The notes under the pieces were generated by a model that was not told the origin of the DNA, ran no database searches, and saw only the letters and a program-made list of their open reading frames with translations. 64,000 nucleotides of DNA from Kudoa neothunni (lineage: Eukaryota > Cnidaria). Positions 37,375 to 48,075 of the stretch are shown one piece after another (position 1 is the stretch's first letter; the number at the start of each line of letters is the position of its first letter). The stretch covers positions 9,920,001-9,984,000 of the forward strand of contig OZ199838.1 of assembly GCA_964304625.1 (NCBI GenBank). Reading direction: 5' to 3'. The translations under genes were made by a program, and so were the position numbers.

Positions 37375-40300
37375 TATGAGATAATGTATAGCAAATTATT
37401 TTTAATATGTTTGAAAGTTCTTCTCGAATAATATATCGTCAAAATTTATTTAACAAGAATATATAGTCCTTAACATTATTCGGGTGACATCGCAAAACTT
37501 CGTTTGGCAGGTTTTTCGCCAATATTGTGGGATTTTGTCGATAGAATTTTTTTATTTTTTCATGGTAAAGTTTTAAAAATTATTTAAATTCATAATATTA
37601 AATAAAAAAGTGGGATCTAATAGACCCCAACAGCAATAAGTGTATAGTCGATTTTGAGGCGCTCGGAAGGTTAAACAATTTCAATAAATTTCTCAATTAT
37701 GTAAGGTTAATCGGGAATATAAGGTCGCATATAAAGTGTTATTTTTCGAATAGAATTTTCTGGATTATCAAATAATAATCCCCGATTAATTATTGGTAGC
37801 AATTCTATAAATCTTTTTGAAAATTGAATTTATTTGCAAAACAAAAAAAAATAACATAAAGATTTAATGTAAACAACAATAAAATAAATGATAAAATAAA
37901 ATATTTATCGTAAACAAATACAACAGCAACCTTTTTTCACAAGACATTATTTCATTATTGTCTTATTTTATGTAAGTTTTTAAATTCAACAAATGACCTA
38001 CTTACTAATCATGTTAAAAAATTTAATAGTTCCTATGATTTTTTTCACGGGTTATTCTATGTAATAAAATTTAAGAAAGTTCAATGTGACGACAAAAATA
38101 TTGTCAACATATAAAATTTAGTGGAAATGTTTGTATAATTCTTATTTAACAGAACGAAATTTGTAAAAAAAATTATCAACTAGAAAAATTATCAATACAT
38201 CCTTAGATTTAGGCGAGTTTAAATAATTGAATATCCACTGCATATAAACTAATTAGATGTATTTCGTGTAATGCTCAAATTATATATTTTTAAGGAGTTT
38301 TAATTTAGGATTAACTTTTTTAATATCGGAGGAATTGAATAATGATAAAAAATAGTCTTTTCACTACAAATTAGGAATAAAAGAGAAAATTTAATGTTAT
38401 TTTGCCTCGCTGATAATTCCACATGATAGGACTTTGCCCAACGTGGAAATTTTAATATTTATAAGTTCTTTGTTTTCATGGAATATTTCCTCTTTATATT
38501 TTTGAAGTTAACTAAAAATGCGAAAATGGACATTAATTGAAAGGTGATGATTTTCGAGTTAAATACACTCCTTCATTGCCCATATCTTTCCATAAAAAAT
38601 AGTGATTTATGTGTAACGAAAATTAAAAATTTGAACGTAATAATGAGTTCTGTGGCATAGAATTATATAGTTCCCGTACTTTAAACCCTACATTTTTTTG
38701 TATTATGTACATAACGTCTGGACCCATAGTTTGTCCATCTTTATTATAGAGTTTCAAATATGAATTAGATTTCTTCGAATATAGGCTCGTTTGATCAAAC
38801 ATTAAATCTATAACTTCAAATCAATTGATTGATCGTTTTGAAGTAGTCTATCAGATAATAAAGTTAATTTATTGTAACGCCAAGAAAGTCCACGTTCAAC
38901 AAAAGGACAATAACTAAACTATCCGAACGCTAAGGCCGCCTTACGGCAGCCTATGTATGTTATTCTGATAACATGGATTAACAATGTTAATCCGTGTTAC
39001 ATTAATTTATTCAAATCGGCAATCAGAATTCTCAAAATCAGAAATATTATCCCATGTATTATTTCCTTTATTTCTGTTAAACTCAAATTTTCGTTTTTCT
39101 TTGTCAATAAACTCAACATGGCATTTAGAACGGTCATCGCGTTTAAAATATCGAAATTTTAATTTCCTGCGACATCAGAACCAAGTAAAATAATTATTGT
39201 TTGAATCACTTTTCCGCTTTCTCGTTACTGTTCAAAATAAAGTAATCCATATCTTAATGCGCATGTGCCAATCGATCCCAGATGCATTTAAATATACAAG
39301 CTATTATATTCAGATAACTATTGATTTCTCAAAGTTTCTTCCATGACTAATTATTTGTTATGGGAAATTCGAAATATTTTTAAATTTGATTCTAATAAAA
39401 AAATAATGATCGATTAGATGTTCTTAATCTTACATATTTGATACATGCTCCATCATTGGGTTAAAGTTCAATATTTTTTCACGATACAATTAAAAGTGTT
39501 CACACTTTAAGATACTTAAAAACATCATATATTAATATATTATATCGAATTTTTAGTTTAATACAATGACTAATGTCATTAAAACATTGTGTTTTAGGCA
39601 TGTGCATTCAAATGCACACAGGAATCGAAGGGATCGACTATTCAGAAATTTCTCAAACAATTTAAGTTATTAATACCAATCAAATAGTTCAGACTCGTTT
39701 CGGAATCTCTACCACACATCCCAAAAATCTTTATATATCTAACTCATTAGGGGTAATACACGACCTTAAAATCTCGAAATGTGCTAAACGCATGTATTTT
39801 GTATCAGATATTGTATTTTAATTTGTTAACTTAAAAAACTATTATCTCAAAGAGAGCAACAATAAAATAGACACTTTCGATCGGAAAAATTATATCAAAC
39901 TGATGGTAGAGTGAGCTCGAGGATTCACGTGACTTCAAATATTCAAGCGGTTAAACGCAATTAAAAATAACAATAAACTAAAAAATTATACGCTATCCAA
40001 CAAATACACTTATAACTAATTCAAAGATTAATTATTCTAAAGATAATTATTCCAAATTAAAAAATTAATCATGACTTAAATCGATATGACAATCTGATAA
40101 AATTGAGAATAAAGATCCTTAACATTCAATCTTTAAAGTAAAAACGATTTATGGGGAAATTGCATACCTAACCTCATTAATCTCTTTTAGATAATGAAGT
40201 TTAGAAGAATTAATCCTTGGCGTTCCGTAAGTTATAAAATCATAGATATACATAAGTTAAAAGGAGAATCGTCAAAATGATACAAATAAATTAAAACTAA

Positions 40301-40764
40301 TATTATTTATTCATTGCTTAAAATGATTCTCAAAAATCCAAATATCTACAAATTCAATTAATAACAAATTATTATATTATAAAACTGGAACCTCTATGCA
40401 TTCATAAATCGCTAAATTATGCGTAAGACGGCTAAATTATTGCAAAAAATATTATATTTCGTTAATTATCCTTCAAAACATTTAAATCAAATAAAATTTA
40501 GTTTAAGGTTCATCCACACGAAATCAATAAATAAAAATTCAATAACTTGTTTTACCTAACCATTACTTAACATATGAACTTCGAGTAATTTATTGTATAA
40601 TAATCTTATACAAATTCAAAATGAATTAAAAGCATTCTATGCGTACGTGTCACAAATAAGTAATTGTGCAGTCAGACCCAACAGAATTCTTATGTACAGT
40701 TAGAGACCACAAAAATATTTTTGATAGAAAAATTACCATATAATAAAAAACAAAAAGTCTAATA
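37375..40764. other. Long gene-free stretch with one piggyBac-type MITE
   Basis: Apart from the MITE at 37474-37670 I see no gene, RNA or bounded repeat. Short overlapping frames near 38950-39190 have no recognisable domain. A GC-richer patch near 38925 (CGCTAAGGCCGCCTTACGGC) forms a small hairpin. Confidence 0.4.
37474..37670. mobile_element. piggyBac-type MITE, copy 1 (197 bp)
   Basis: Bounded by TTAA at 37470-37473 and 37671-37674. The right half matches the copy at 45573-45773 closely: GTGGG.T...T.GACC, then AGTCGATTTT.AGGCGCT.G and GAAGG at the end. The left part is more diverged. No coding sequence. Confidence 0.6.
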
Positions 40765-41109
40765 TCACTTTTTAGAAAATTGATTATTTAATACATTGCT
40801 GGCATTATTACCATTAGCCGTGGAATAGCCTGGAATAATTATATCGTATTTGTTTTCCAAAACGGAGGATAGATGTCTCCATGTCAAACGTTCTTGACCT
40901 AATGAGGATGAAAGTTCACATGCGCTGTTCACAACTTCCTTTGCAAAGTTGTTAACATCGCTCAGAATTAGGTTGATAGCTTTATCATCTATTAGCTCAT
41001 CCGTATCAATTTCATTCATGATTCTCATAACATCATTTCTGTTTGCGATAGACATCTCATTAGGTGGTCGTTTAAGTTTTTCATCGAAATTCTGTTGATT
41101 ATTATCCAT
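40765..41109 (-). CDS. TAF12: TAF12-like TFIID/SAGA histone-fold subunit (114 aa)
   Basis: TAF12 pairs with TAF4 (TFIID) or TADA1 (SAGA) through an H2B-like histone fold in the nucleus. The fold fills most of this short protein, about residues 25-95: helix 1 DVMRIMNEIDTDELIDDKA, helix 2 INLILSDVNNFAKEVVNSA continuing into CELSSSLG, then RLTWRHLSSVLENKYDIIIPGY, where human TAF12 has LEVKDVQLHLERQWNMWIPGF. The order and the IPG[F/Y] ending are diagnostic. It lacks the N-terminal extension of human TAF12 and, like other short forms, has little after the fold. The first ATG gives a full-length domain; no intron is needed. It is transcribed in the same direction as EXOSC1, with a SINE-like repeat between them. 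Confidence 0.85.
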   Translation of the reverse strand: MDNNQQNFDEKLKRPPNEMSIANRNDVMRIMNEIDTDELIDDKAINLILSDVNNFAKEVVNSACELSSSLGQERLTWRHLSSVLENKYDIIIPGYSTANGNNASNVLNNQFSKK

Positions 41110-41389
41110 TCGCAGTCACAGTTGGAGCCTGCAACGCGCGTGCGTAATCAATACCTCCCCCTCGAGATTTTCCTCAAACTATCCCATTTTAAATAAATTC
41201 TAACATCAATAAATTTCTAAAATGTTAATAAATGGATTAATCCAACAACTTCTATAAAAGTCAATTTTTAACATTGCTTATATTTCAATGCTTTTTTTGT
41301 TCGCAATTTCATGTCTTAACCTGCCTTATTAAAGTGTGGAGTTTTAGGTAGGTTCATTATTTTTATAGACACCCTAATGAGTCACAACA

Positions 41390-41765
41390 TGTGATCTCTC
41401 ATTTTATTTTTCTGCGTTCACGTGAGGTTTAACCAACCAAACTTCCTCATCTCAATGCAACCACCATCCTAAACCCTACGTGTATTACCCCCTTCAAGAA
41501 CGTTAGTTTTGTGGGGTCTGAAAGATTTCTTATTATCTAATACATCCCTGACGATTTAAACATCTATCCCATCCCTTGGGTCGATCTATAACTACAGACG
41601 TATCATATATAATGATGAGCACACACTCCCTAATTACGATACCCATTACGGAATAGTAATGCACGGCGCAGAAACGGCGACCTTACTGAGGTTGAGGTTT
41701 GAACTCGCCGCCTCCATAGTCATGGTCAAACTGTCACAACACATGCACTATCCGTCAGGCGCCAC
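41390..41765 (-). repeat. SINE-like dispersed repeat, minus-strand copy
   Basis: Read on the minus strand, the head has a box B-like GAGTTCAAACC and the block TTGTGACAGTTTGACC, parallel to TGTGACATTCGGAC in the 50330 copy. Further on, TAGGGTTTAGGATGGTGGTT continuing into GCATTGAGATGAGGA matches the same repeat at 50575-50610, followed by TTGGTTAAA and CTCAC. It is diverged and lacks an obvious tail. It lies between TAF12 and EXOSC1. Confidence 0.5.
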
Positions 41766-41833
41766 AAAACGCTATCCAAAGAAAGAAAACACAATTGTTA
41801 AACAAGTCGAATTTGATACAAAAATTAGTTAAA

Positions 41834-42451
41834 CTACAGTTGATTTTCATAAAGACGAATCTTGGCCACCTTTCTATTTTCGATTAATCCACTAGTATGA
41901 TTGGCCATCTCTTTCCAAGAATAGGGAATAAGAACTTGTTGAGGGTTGCTGTGCGATAGCGCATAAATCACACCAAGTTCTTTCTCAGCTGTGCTAAGAA
42001 AAACCATATTTTTAGTACTACTATCGGATCTATGTGAATCAGCTACGGAGACGATTCTTGCCACAATAATATCATTCATTTGAAAGGCCTTCTGAACTGT
42101 ATAACCCTCAACTTGATGACTCCATATGGTTTCTTTTTTAATCACTCCGCTGAAAGTATGATACAAAGGTTGACCGTTGTTGCTGAGTATTTTCACATAG
42201 CACATATTCCTAGTTATTTTGGTAACTCTACACACACAAACCGATCCCACACATGGTATATTTCTGCTGTTGGTGGGACGGGAGGGGTGTGAAATCACTT
42301 TTATTGTAGGTTTATCACTATTGGTCGAATTTTGAACCTTTTTTATTCCAGCCAACTTGGCGTGTACACCAGCTGCACATATGTAAACCCCCTCACCCGC
42401 ATTGAAATCTATACTGCCACCTAGATAATCACCCGGAACGACGAACTCCAT
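41834..42451 (-). CDS. EXOSC1: Exosome complex subunit CSL4 (205 aa)
   Basis: CSL4 is one of three S1/KH cap proteins on the nuclear and cytoplasmic RNA exosome and helps direct RNA into the channel. The N-terminal domain (VVPGDYLGG...GEGVYICAAGVHAKLAG) matches the human CIPGERL...GTYTRHGYIFSSLAG region. The S1 barrel spans about residues 65-150 (PCVGSVCVCRVTKITRNMCY...FSGVIKKETIW...FQMNDIIVARIVSVADS). The C-terminal segment carries LSTAEKELGVIYALS and the PYSWKEM block (human TTAENELGVVVAHS and PISWCEM), then RKVAKI. Length is close to human (195). It is one uninterrupted frame with the start at the first ATG. Head to head with RPP30. Confidence 0.92.
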   Translation of the reverse strand: MEFVVPGDYLGGSIDFNAGEGVYICAAGVHAKLAGIKKVQNSTNSDKPTIKVISHPSRPTNSRNIPCVGSVCVCRVTKITRNMCYVKILSNNGQPLYHTFSGVIKKETIWSHQVEGYTVQKAFQMNDIIVARIVSVADSHRSDSSTKNMVFLSTAEKELGVIYALSHSNPQQVLIPYSWKEMANHTSGLIENRKVAKIRLYENQL

Positions 42452-42498
42452 TAGTTAGTTTTTATACAATGAACCTAGTCACGTGGTCTATTTTAGTT
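42452..42498. promoter_or_regulatory. Shared divergent promoter region of EXOSC1 and RPP30
   Basis: Only 47 bp separate the EXOSC1 start codon from the RPP30 start preferred here (17 bp from the upstream in-frame ATG). The interval includes CACGTG, an E-box/USF-type palindrome, at 42481-42486, and TATACAATG on the plus strand. With so little room, the 5' UTRs must be very short, overlap, or be formed by splicing. Confidence 0.55.
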
Positions 42499-43353
42499 AT
42501 GCCACTGTACTCCGATTTAAATGTTATCTTCAATGAGGATGTGGAAAAAACAATTGACCAACTTGTTTCCCTCAACTATGGTAGAATTGCTGTAAATATT
42601 GTGGAGACCGATTCTACTAATGTTAAAAATCCATCAATCACTCCCAATATGTGTGGTGCACTTGAGAAGATTGATACTTTGAAACAAAAGTATAATAAAG
42701 ATAAAAAAATTCAAATTTTCTCAAGAGTCACAATAATCAGTGCTAAATCCGTCAACTATCAACCTCTTTTTGAATCTCTCACCCAGGTGGGGTGTGATAT
42801 TCTTGCATTCGTGCCCTGCTCGCAGGAATCATTTGAAAACGCTTGTAACAATTTTAATGTGGATATCATATCATTTGAGAGGGAGTCGTTTTTTGGAATA
42901 CGCTTGGGACATCATTTGACCACAGCTGTTGTGCATCGAAAAATGGTGGTTGAATTGTGTTATGCTACCATGTTCCAAAACGGCACACCAAACCAATGTT
43001 TTATGATCTCTCTTGGAATGCATCTGTTACGTCATTGTAGACACAACAAATTCATTATTTCCAGTGGAGCATCCAATCCTTCATGTACGCTCGGAGTTTA
43101 CGATGTTATCAATCTTGGTTATGTGTGTGGTCTCAAAAAGAATGAATGTCTTGCTACTATCACTGAAAATTGTAGGTTGGTTTGTAACCACAGTTACACA
43201 AGGAATCACACTTTAAGTGGTATCTTTGAAATCACTAAACTTTCGAAAATAACCAATTCCGATCGATTATTATTCAAAGGGAGAGGTGCCACTAACAAAC
43301 GTCGTCAAAACAAATCACTCCCCGTCCCAATAAAAAAATGCAAACAAAGTTAA
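42499..43353 (+). CDS. RPP30: Ribonuclease P/MRP protein subunit p30 (284 aa)
   Basis: RPP30 is a TIM-barrel-like protein subunit of nuclear RNase P (tRNA 5' processing) and RNase MRP (rRNA processing). Matches to the human protein run in order: MPLYSDLNV (MAVFADLDL), NYGRIAVNIV, IFSRVTIISAKS (LTRLTIIVSDP), VGCDILAFVPCSQESFENAC (YDVVAVFPKTEKLFHIAC), NVDIISFE, FIISSGASNPSCTLGVYDVI (VIISSAAERPLEIRGPYDVA), NLGYVCGLKKNECLATITEN (NLGLLFGLSESDAKAAVSTN). The tail is Lys/Arg-rich (RRQNKSLPVPIKKCK), as in other p30 proteins. An in-frame ATG at 42469 would add ten residues, but the family start aligns with 42499. TCTATTTTAG lies just before that ATG, so a splice acceptor there is possible. Single exon. 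Confidence 0.92.
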   Translation: MPLYSDLNVIFNEDVEKTIDQLVSLNYGRIAVNIVETDSTNVKNPSITPNMCGALEKIDTLKQKYNKDKKIQIFSRVTIISAKSVNYQPLFESLTQVGCDILAFVPCSQESFENACNNFNVDIISFERESFFGIRLGHHLTTAVVHRKMVVELCYATMFQNGTPNQCFMISLGMHLLRHCRHNKFIISSGASNPSCTLGVYDVINLGYVCGLKKNECLATITENCRLVCNHSYTRNHTLSGIFEITKLSKITNSDRLLFKGRGATNKRRQNKSLPVPIKKCKQS

Positions 43354-45036
43354 ATATTCTTGAACTATTGTGTGAATATATAATTTTCTCGAACTTTTTT
43401 CTTCTTCCTAAGCTATTTGATTGTGGTTGTGTTGTATTTACACCAAAAGACTTAATGCTGGTGAATGTCTTAATTGACAGGCACATTTATTTGAGCGTTA
43501 AGTAATATTCCCAATCTAGTTTAACGGAATTATTAATGATTTATATCTAAGGTGCATTCCATTTATTATTTGTTTACCAAATTAGAAAAAATTATGTTTT
43601 ATCGTTACGTTTTAGCAAAAATGTTTAAATAATGTAATGAATCCTTCATTTTATTTTTGGGAGCTTTTTTTTAGCAACACAAAGATAATTTAAATTCTTT
43701 TAGTATTTGCTAAGTTTTTTTAAGGTATGTTAAGTTGTATCTATCTATTACTAAATTTTCTGGTGGTATATTTAATTTCTGTGGGAATTTTTTGGAAAAA
43801 TGTTTAGTCATTTATTAAAATGATCAATAATTGAGTGCTTCTGTAGCGGCTGATAGGATGGGTTGAGGAACATAGATTTACAAATTGATATTTTTAGTAA
43901 AACGGTGTTTTTTATGTTTATAATAACTAGGATGCACATGGAATCTTAATTTGAATCAAATGCTTATTAAATTTTGTTGTAAAATTCAATGTATCCTACT
44001 GATAGATTAAAGCATTTAATTGATAAATCATTAAGATATTTTGGAATTAAAATATCTTAATTATTAAGGCTTCTAGAGGGACTATTACTTTATATATCAA
44101 ACGATTTTTTTCTTTTTCAAAGTAAACTACGTTTTTCCAATTACTTCTAGGTTTTTATATTTACCATAATTTAAATTTGGAATAATTAAACAATGGCTAA
44201 AATTTTATATCTACTGAAAAAAACTGTCTGATTTGAATAGATTATAAGTGGATCTGTTGATATTGCCTTTATGAAGAGCATGAGTCGTAACTTGGTGTTT
44301 TAAAAATTTCTTCGAAGAAAATATAGATTACAGGAAATTAGGTTTTCATTATTTGTAACATGACTTAATAATTGAGACGAATTGAAATTTATGCAGATAT
44401 AAATAATTGATAATATATTTTTCATTATTTAAATTATTTATACCTTGTTCTAGACAGTTGATTTAGATGAAAAAATACTTTGTGAAGTTAATTTTATTTA
44501 CGATTAAATAGTTTTTCCGTTAAATTCATTGGTATGTATGTATATGGTTATTGTGTCTATTAGATCACCAAATGACGAAGGTATGGGTAATACTTTTCGA
44601 TATTATTCAAATTGACTTTTACTACAATTATAATAAATATTTTATAAATTTTATTCTTATGAAAATGTTTTGCCAACATAATGTCTCTTGTTTTTTGGAT
44701 GTTTAATGATTGTTCTGGTGTCTCTCGTCTTATGGATGACGTTACGATTGAAAAATTTGTATTTAAAAATCACTATCATTGTTAGAAATCATCTTGTTTC
44801 AAAAATATTAAGATAGATATAATTTTATAATATTTGACGCTCGAAAATGAATTTGGAGAATTTGGATTTGAACATTTCGGATACTCAGGGTTTTTTTTAC
44901 AGTTCTTAAACATTATAAATAAGTTTTAAATCTTATTGCAAAAATACATTACCTAGCTTAAACCAGAATAAACTTCTTAGCTGATACATCCCTCATATTT
45001 TAAGATAAGTTTTTTTCTCAACTGTTAATTCAAATA
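43354..45036. other. Gene-free stretch downstream of RPP30
   Basis: AT-rich sequence with no supported coding region, RNA gene or bounded repeat. Confidence 0.4.
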
Positions 45037-45124
45037 CAGTGCAACAGGGCTCGTACGTAATGCAGCGATTCTACGTAATGAGACTCCATTCCCCGACTCA
45101 TTACGTACAAGCTCTGTTGGACTG
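45037..45124. mobile_element. 88-bp hairpin MITE, pogo/Tigger type
   Basis: The two arms are inverted: CAGTGCAACAGGGCTCGTAC and CAGTCCAACAGAGCTTGTAC, each followed by GTAATG. A third ACGTAATG lies in the loop. The left flank is TA; the right flank is TG, so one target TA has probably mutated. The CAGT start and subterminal ACGTAATG repeats fit pogo-like elements. No coding capacity. Confidence 0.65.
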
Positions 45125-45572
45125 TGCTAACAAGTCTGACAATTATAATTATCAGCATTATTTGAAGACTTGGAAAACTAACTGTTGTTGTCTTATATTG
45201 TAATCCTTGTCTATATATTAATTTTCAAATCTAAATTATAATCACTCAAATTTCTTTGTCGTGAATGATGCTGTTATTGTCCAAGATCTCGAGACAAAAA
45301 AGCGAGGACTTTTTTGTTTGCGGAACCAAATGTAATCAAAGCAATTCAATAGTTGTTTATGTGATGTGTTGTAACATTAAAAACTAATATAATATAAATA
45401 TCTCGTATTTTATCCATTTTGAAACAATATGTATTGTTTTTTTATTGGGCGTGATTATTAATAAATTGATTATAAAGGAAACAATTTTTAAGACTTTCGC
45501 TAATGTACGATGATATATATTTTTATTAATTCCCATCAAATCCAAACTTGTTAAATTAGATGCCTAAGTTAA

Positions 45573-45773
45573 CCCTCTAAATGTTTCGGCAATGATCGTT
45601 AACAGCCGGCTGTGTTATAATTGTGACATTTTTCAATATTTTGTGGATAGTTTTCTCTCACACTTTAGTAAATTACTTATTACATTTTTCCAATGATTCA
45701 AGTTAAAAAAATGTGGGGTTCATTGGACCTCAAAAGAAGGAATATGTAAGTCGATTTTCAGGCGCTTGGAAGG
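45573..45773. mobile_element. piggyBac-type MITE, copy 2 (201 bp)
   Basis: Flanked by TTAA at 45569-45572 and 45774-45777. Its ends, CCCTCTAAATG and (inverted) CCTTCCAAGCGCC, are weak inverted repeats. The right half matches the MITE at 37474-37670, including AGTCGATTTT.AGGCGCT and GGAAGG. No coding sequence. Confidence 0.65.
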
Positions 45774-45854
45774 TTAAACTCCTTCAAATAATTATTAAAT
45801 TTATTTCCGTTTCCATCTTATTTTCGAAGAAAATATGAACAACATTTTCCAATA

Positions 45855-46827
45855 CAGTAAGAAACCAATTTCACATAATCCCCTCGGAACCAAAAAAAGG
45901 TCGAAAATTGGTCACGCCCGGTTTTACGCGCTCGCGTGCGCAATTATTCCAGAAAAAATTGACATTTAATAATGTTTAAGTTGCGTTTAAAAAGGCCAGT
46001 TAACTATATATTTATTTAAAAAATAATTAAAACTCGATAAATACATTAACAATAAAAAGCTGTTTTTCAGAAATCTATGCAATACTTCCAATGTTGCTAT
46101 TGGAACAGTAAGACAGTTTCAACCACATTGTGAATAAAATTTTCAGAGTATATTTAAAAGATATTATGATCGGATGAATCTACTCTGAAGTAGTTTCAGC
46201 CGTAGAATCAGTAGATTAATTAATAAAATATGATTTTAAAACGTTGGACCTTTTTTAAGAACAGCGAAACTCACCACGAATTACACATGGAGGTAAACTT
46301 TTTTCTTCGTCTAATTAATTTCTCTGGATGATTATCGTGACGGCTCCCACTCAATCTACCCATATATCGGCATCAACAGAATGAAATTGTCCTGCATGCA
46401 AATAATTTATATTTTTATATTCTAAAAACATTTATAGGTTTTGATTATTTCATTTTTCATCTCTGGGATGCCATTAAAGCCGAGATAATAGATATTTTAA
46501 AACGCGATGCAGTGACAATTTTTGGGTCATTAGACTGGATACTTTCATAATAATAAGAAATATTGTACTTTCGGCAAAAGGTATAGTTATAGGAGTTTTT
46601 TGGCATTAAATATTGACTTTACTAAATAATAAACAAGAGGCACCCCAAAAAGTGCGTGAAATTAGTCAATCGCGTGATTTTTAGTTACATTATTTGGCAA
46701 CTTTTAAAAATAACTTTTGTAAACGTTTTGATTGAAATATTATAAGAAACATATTAAATAAACAATAACCAATCAATATTCTAACTAAATCGGGTTTTAA
46801 AAAGTGTGTGAAATTGGTTACTTACTG
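45855..46827. mobile_element. Non-autonomous Tigger/pogo-type element (973 bp)
   Basis: Inverted ends CAGTAAG[A/T]AACCAATTTC followed by ACA, with TA on both outer sides (45853-45854, 46828-46829). A related motif, GTGCGTGAAATTAGT, recurs inside at about 46650 next to TCGCGTGA, resembling the subterminal repeats of the Tigger at 35324. No transposase motifs were found inside. The 1-2 hundred bases near the left end are CpG-richer than the flanks. Confidence 0.6.
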
Positions 46828-46829
46828 TA

Positions 46830-47680
46830 ATTATCTTTATTGGATTAAAATTTATAACAAGTATTTGTTAATCTTAATATTTTTGTAATTGAATAAATTA
46901 ATTATTAAACTGATAATTTTTCCCTGTAAATGATTATTTATTACAATTTTCTTGATTTTTTATTTATTCTATATATCGATCATTTGAAATTTTGTTGTTT
47001 TGTCGAAGATAATGCCAATATTTAAAGGCACGGAAAATAGTTGTATTCCTTCTAAATACTTTAGTTGGTTCTTTTTTAAATTGCATGATTACTTTACTAA
47101 ATTTAAAATTATTATCAATGCATACAAAGTCTTTCCATTAAAAATATACTTGTCATCGAAAAAAACATTTTCAATTGCCACCTTAAGATAGTTCCATTAA
47201 ATGTATGTACTATTTGAATATTCCGAATATAGATTTGGTAATGGGAGAGTATCCAGATCCAAAATTTCGACGTGCTCGCGCATTTGCAAAGTCCCGATTC
47301 TTAGGTCCCATGATTTAACTCATTTTTAAAATATCGAGTGACCAACAAAATTCAAAAATTCGATTCTAGAATGTTACCAAAAATCACGCTTCGGCATCAA
47401 TCGACTGTCGCGCATATCAGCGCACACACATTTTTGCTCCTGTTTTTGACGTAATTAATCTTCAAAATAATACAATTTTTAAAATTTCTAAAACCATATC
47501 ATTTTTACGTTTATTGGAAAAATTTTATCTTATATAAATTGTTGTACACAAAGAAGAATGATATTTAATATTTTTTCTTTAATATATATTTTCAGACGAG
47601 ATTATAAGACTAATTTTCTAAGGACCTTCACATTCTTCAGTAAAAATAATAATTTAAGAGAAAACACGCCGAAATTGACA
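46830..47680. other. Gene-free AT-rich stretch
   Basis: No coding region, RNA gene or repeat boundary is supported. The 63-codon frame near 47000 does not begin convincingly and matches nothing recognised. Confidence 0.35.
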
Positions 47681-47905
47681 GTATCTCACTTACTTAATTA
47701 ATTTATCTTTGCTGTATTGAAGAACACAGATTTAGATTGACAGCATTAACGTAAATTTTAGAAAAAATGTCGGCCTTTTAGTTCTCAAAATTGACAAATA
47801 TTGGCTGTGGAATGTTTCAACGAAGAGGGAAATTGGGTGGAGCTAATAAAATGGTTGAAGTTGACGAATACCTATTAAGGAGGTACGGTAAGAACAACTG
47901 AGAGA
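47681..47905 (+). pseudogene. Merlin/ISXO2 transposase remnant
   Basis: A short stretch reads LGGANKMVEVDEYLLRRYGKNN, matching the first catalytic block of the Merlin copies (GGEGFVVEIDETLLRGKRKNN at 29308-29400). Preceding codons (TPKLTVSHLLN) fit the helical region. Stops follow immediately. No terminal repeats were seen. Confidence 0.45.
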
Positions 47906-48075
47906 AATAGATTGGCAATGGAAAAATTGTTTAAAATGGCATATTAATACGTAAAGGAATCTTGTTTAATTAATGCATTCATAAACGATATCCAAAAATA
48001 GTGCGAAACATTACAAAATATTGCGAAAATATAATTTAATTTTAAATTATTCGTGGCATAATTATTGGCCTATAA

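Noticed and set aside
41640-41765. A tRNA gene suggested by the box B-like GAGTTCAAACC on the minus strand
   Set aside because: No cloverleaf can be formed, and the flanking sequence matches the SINE-like family, so it is a tRNA-derived repeat head.
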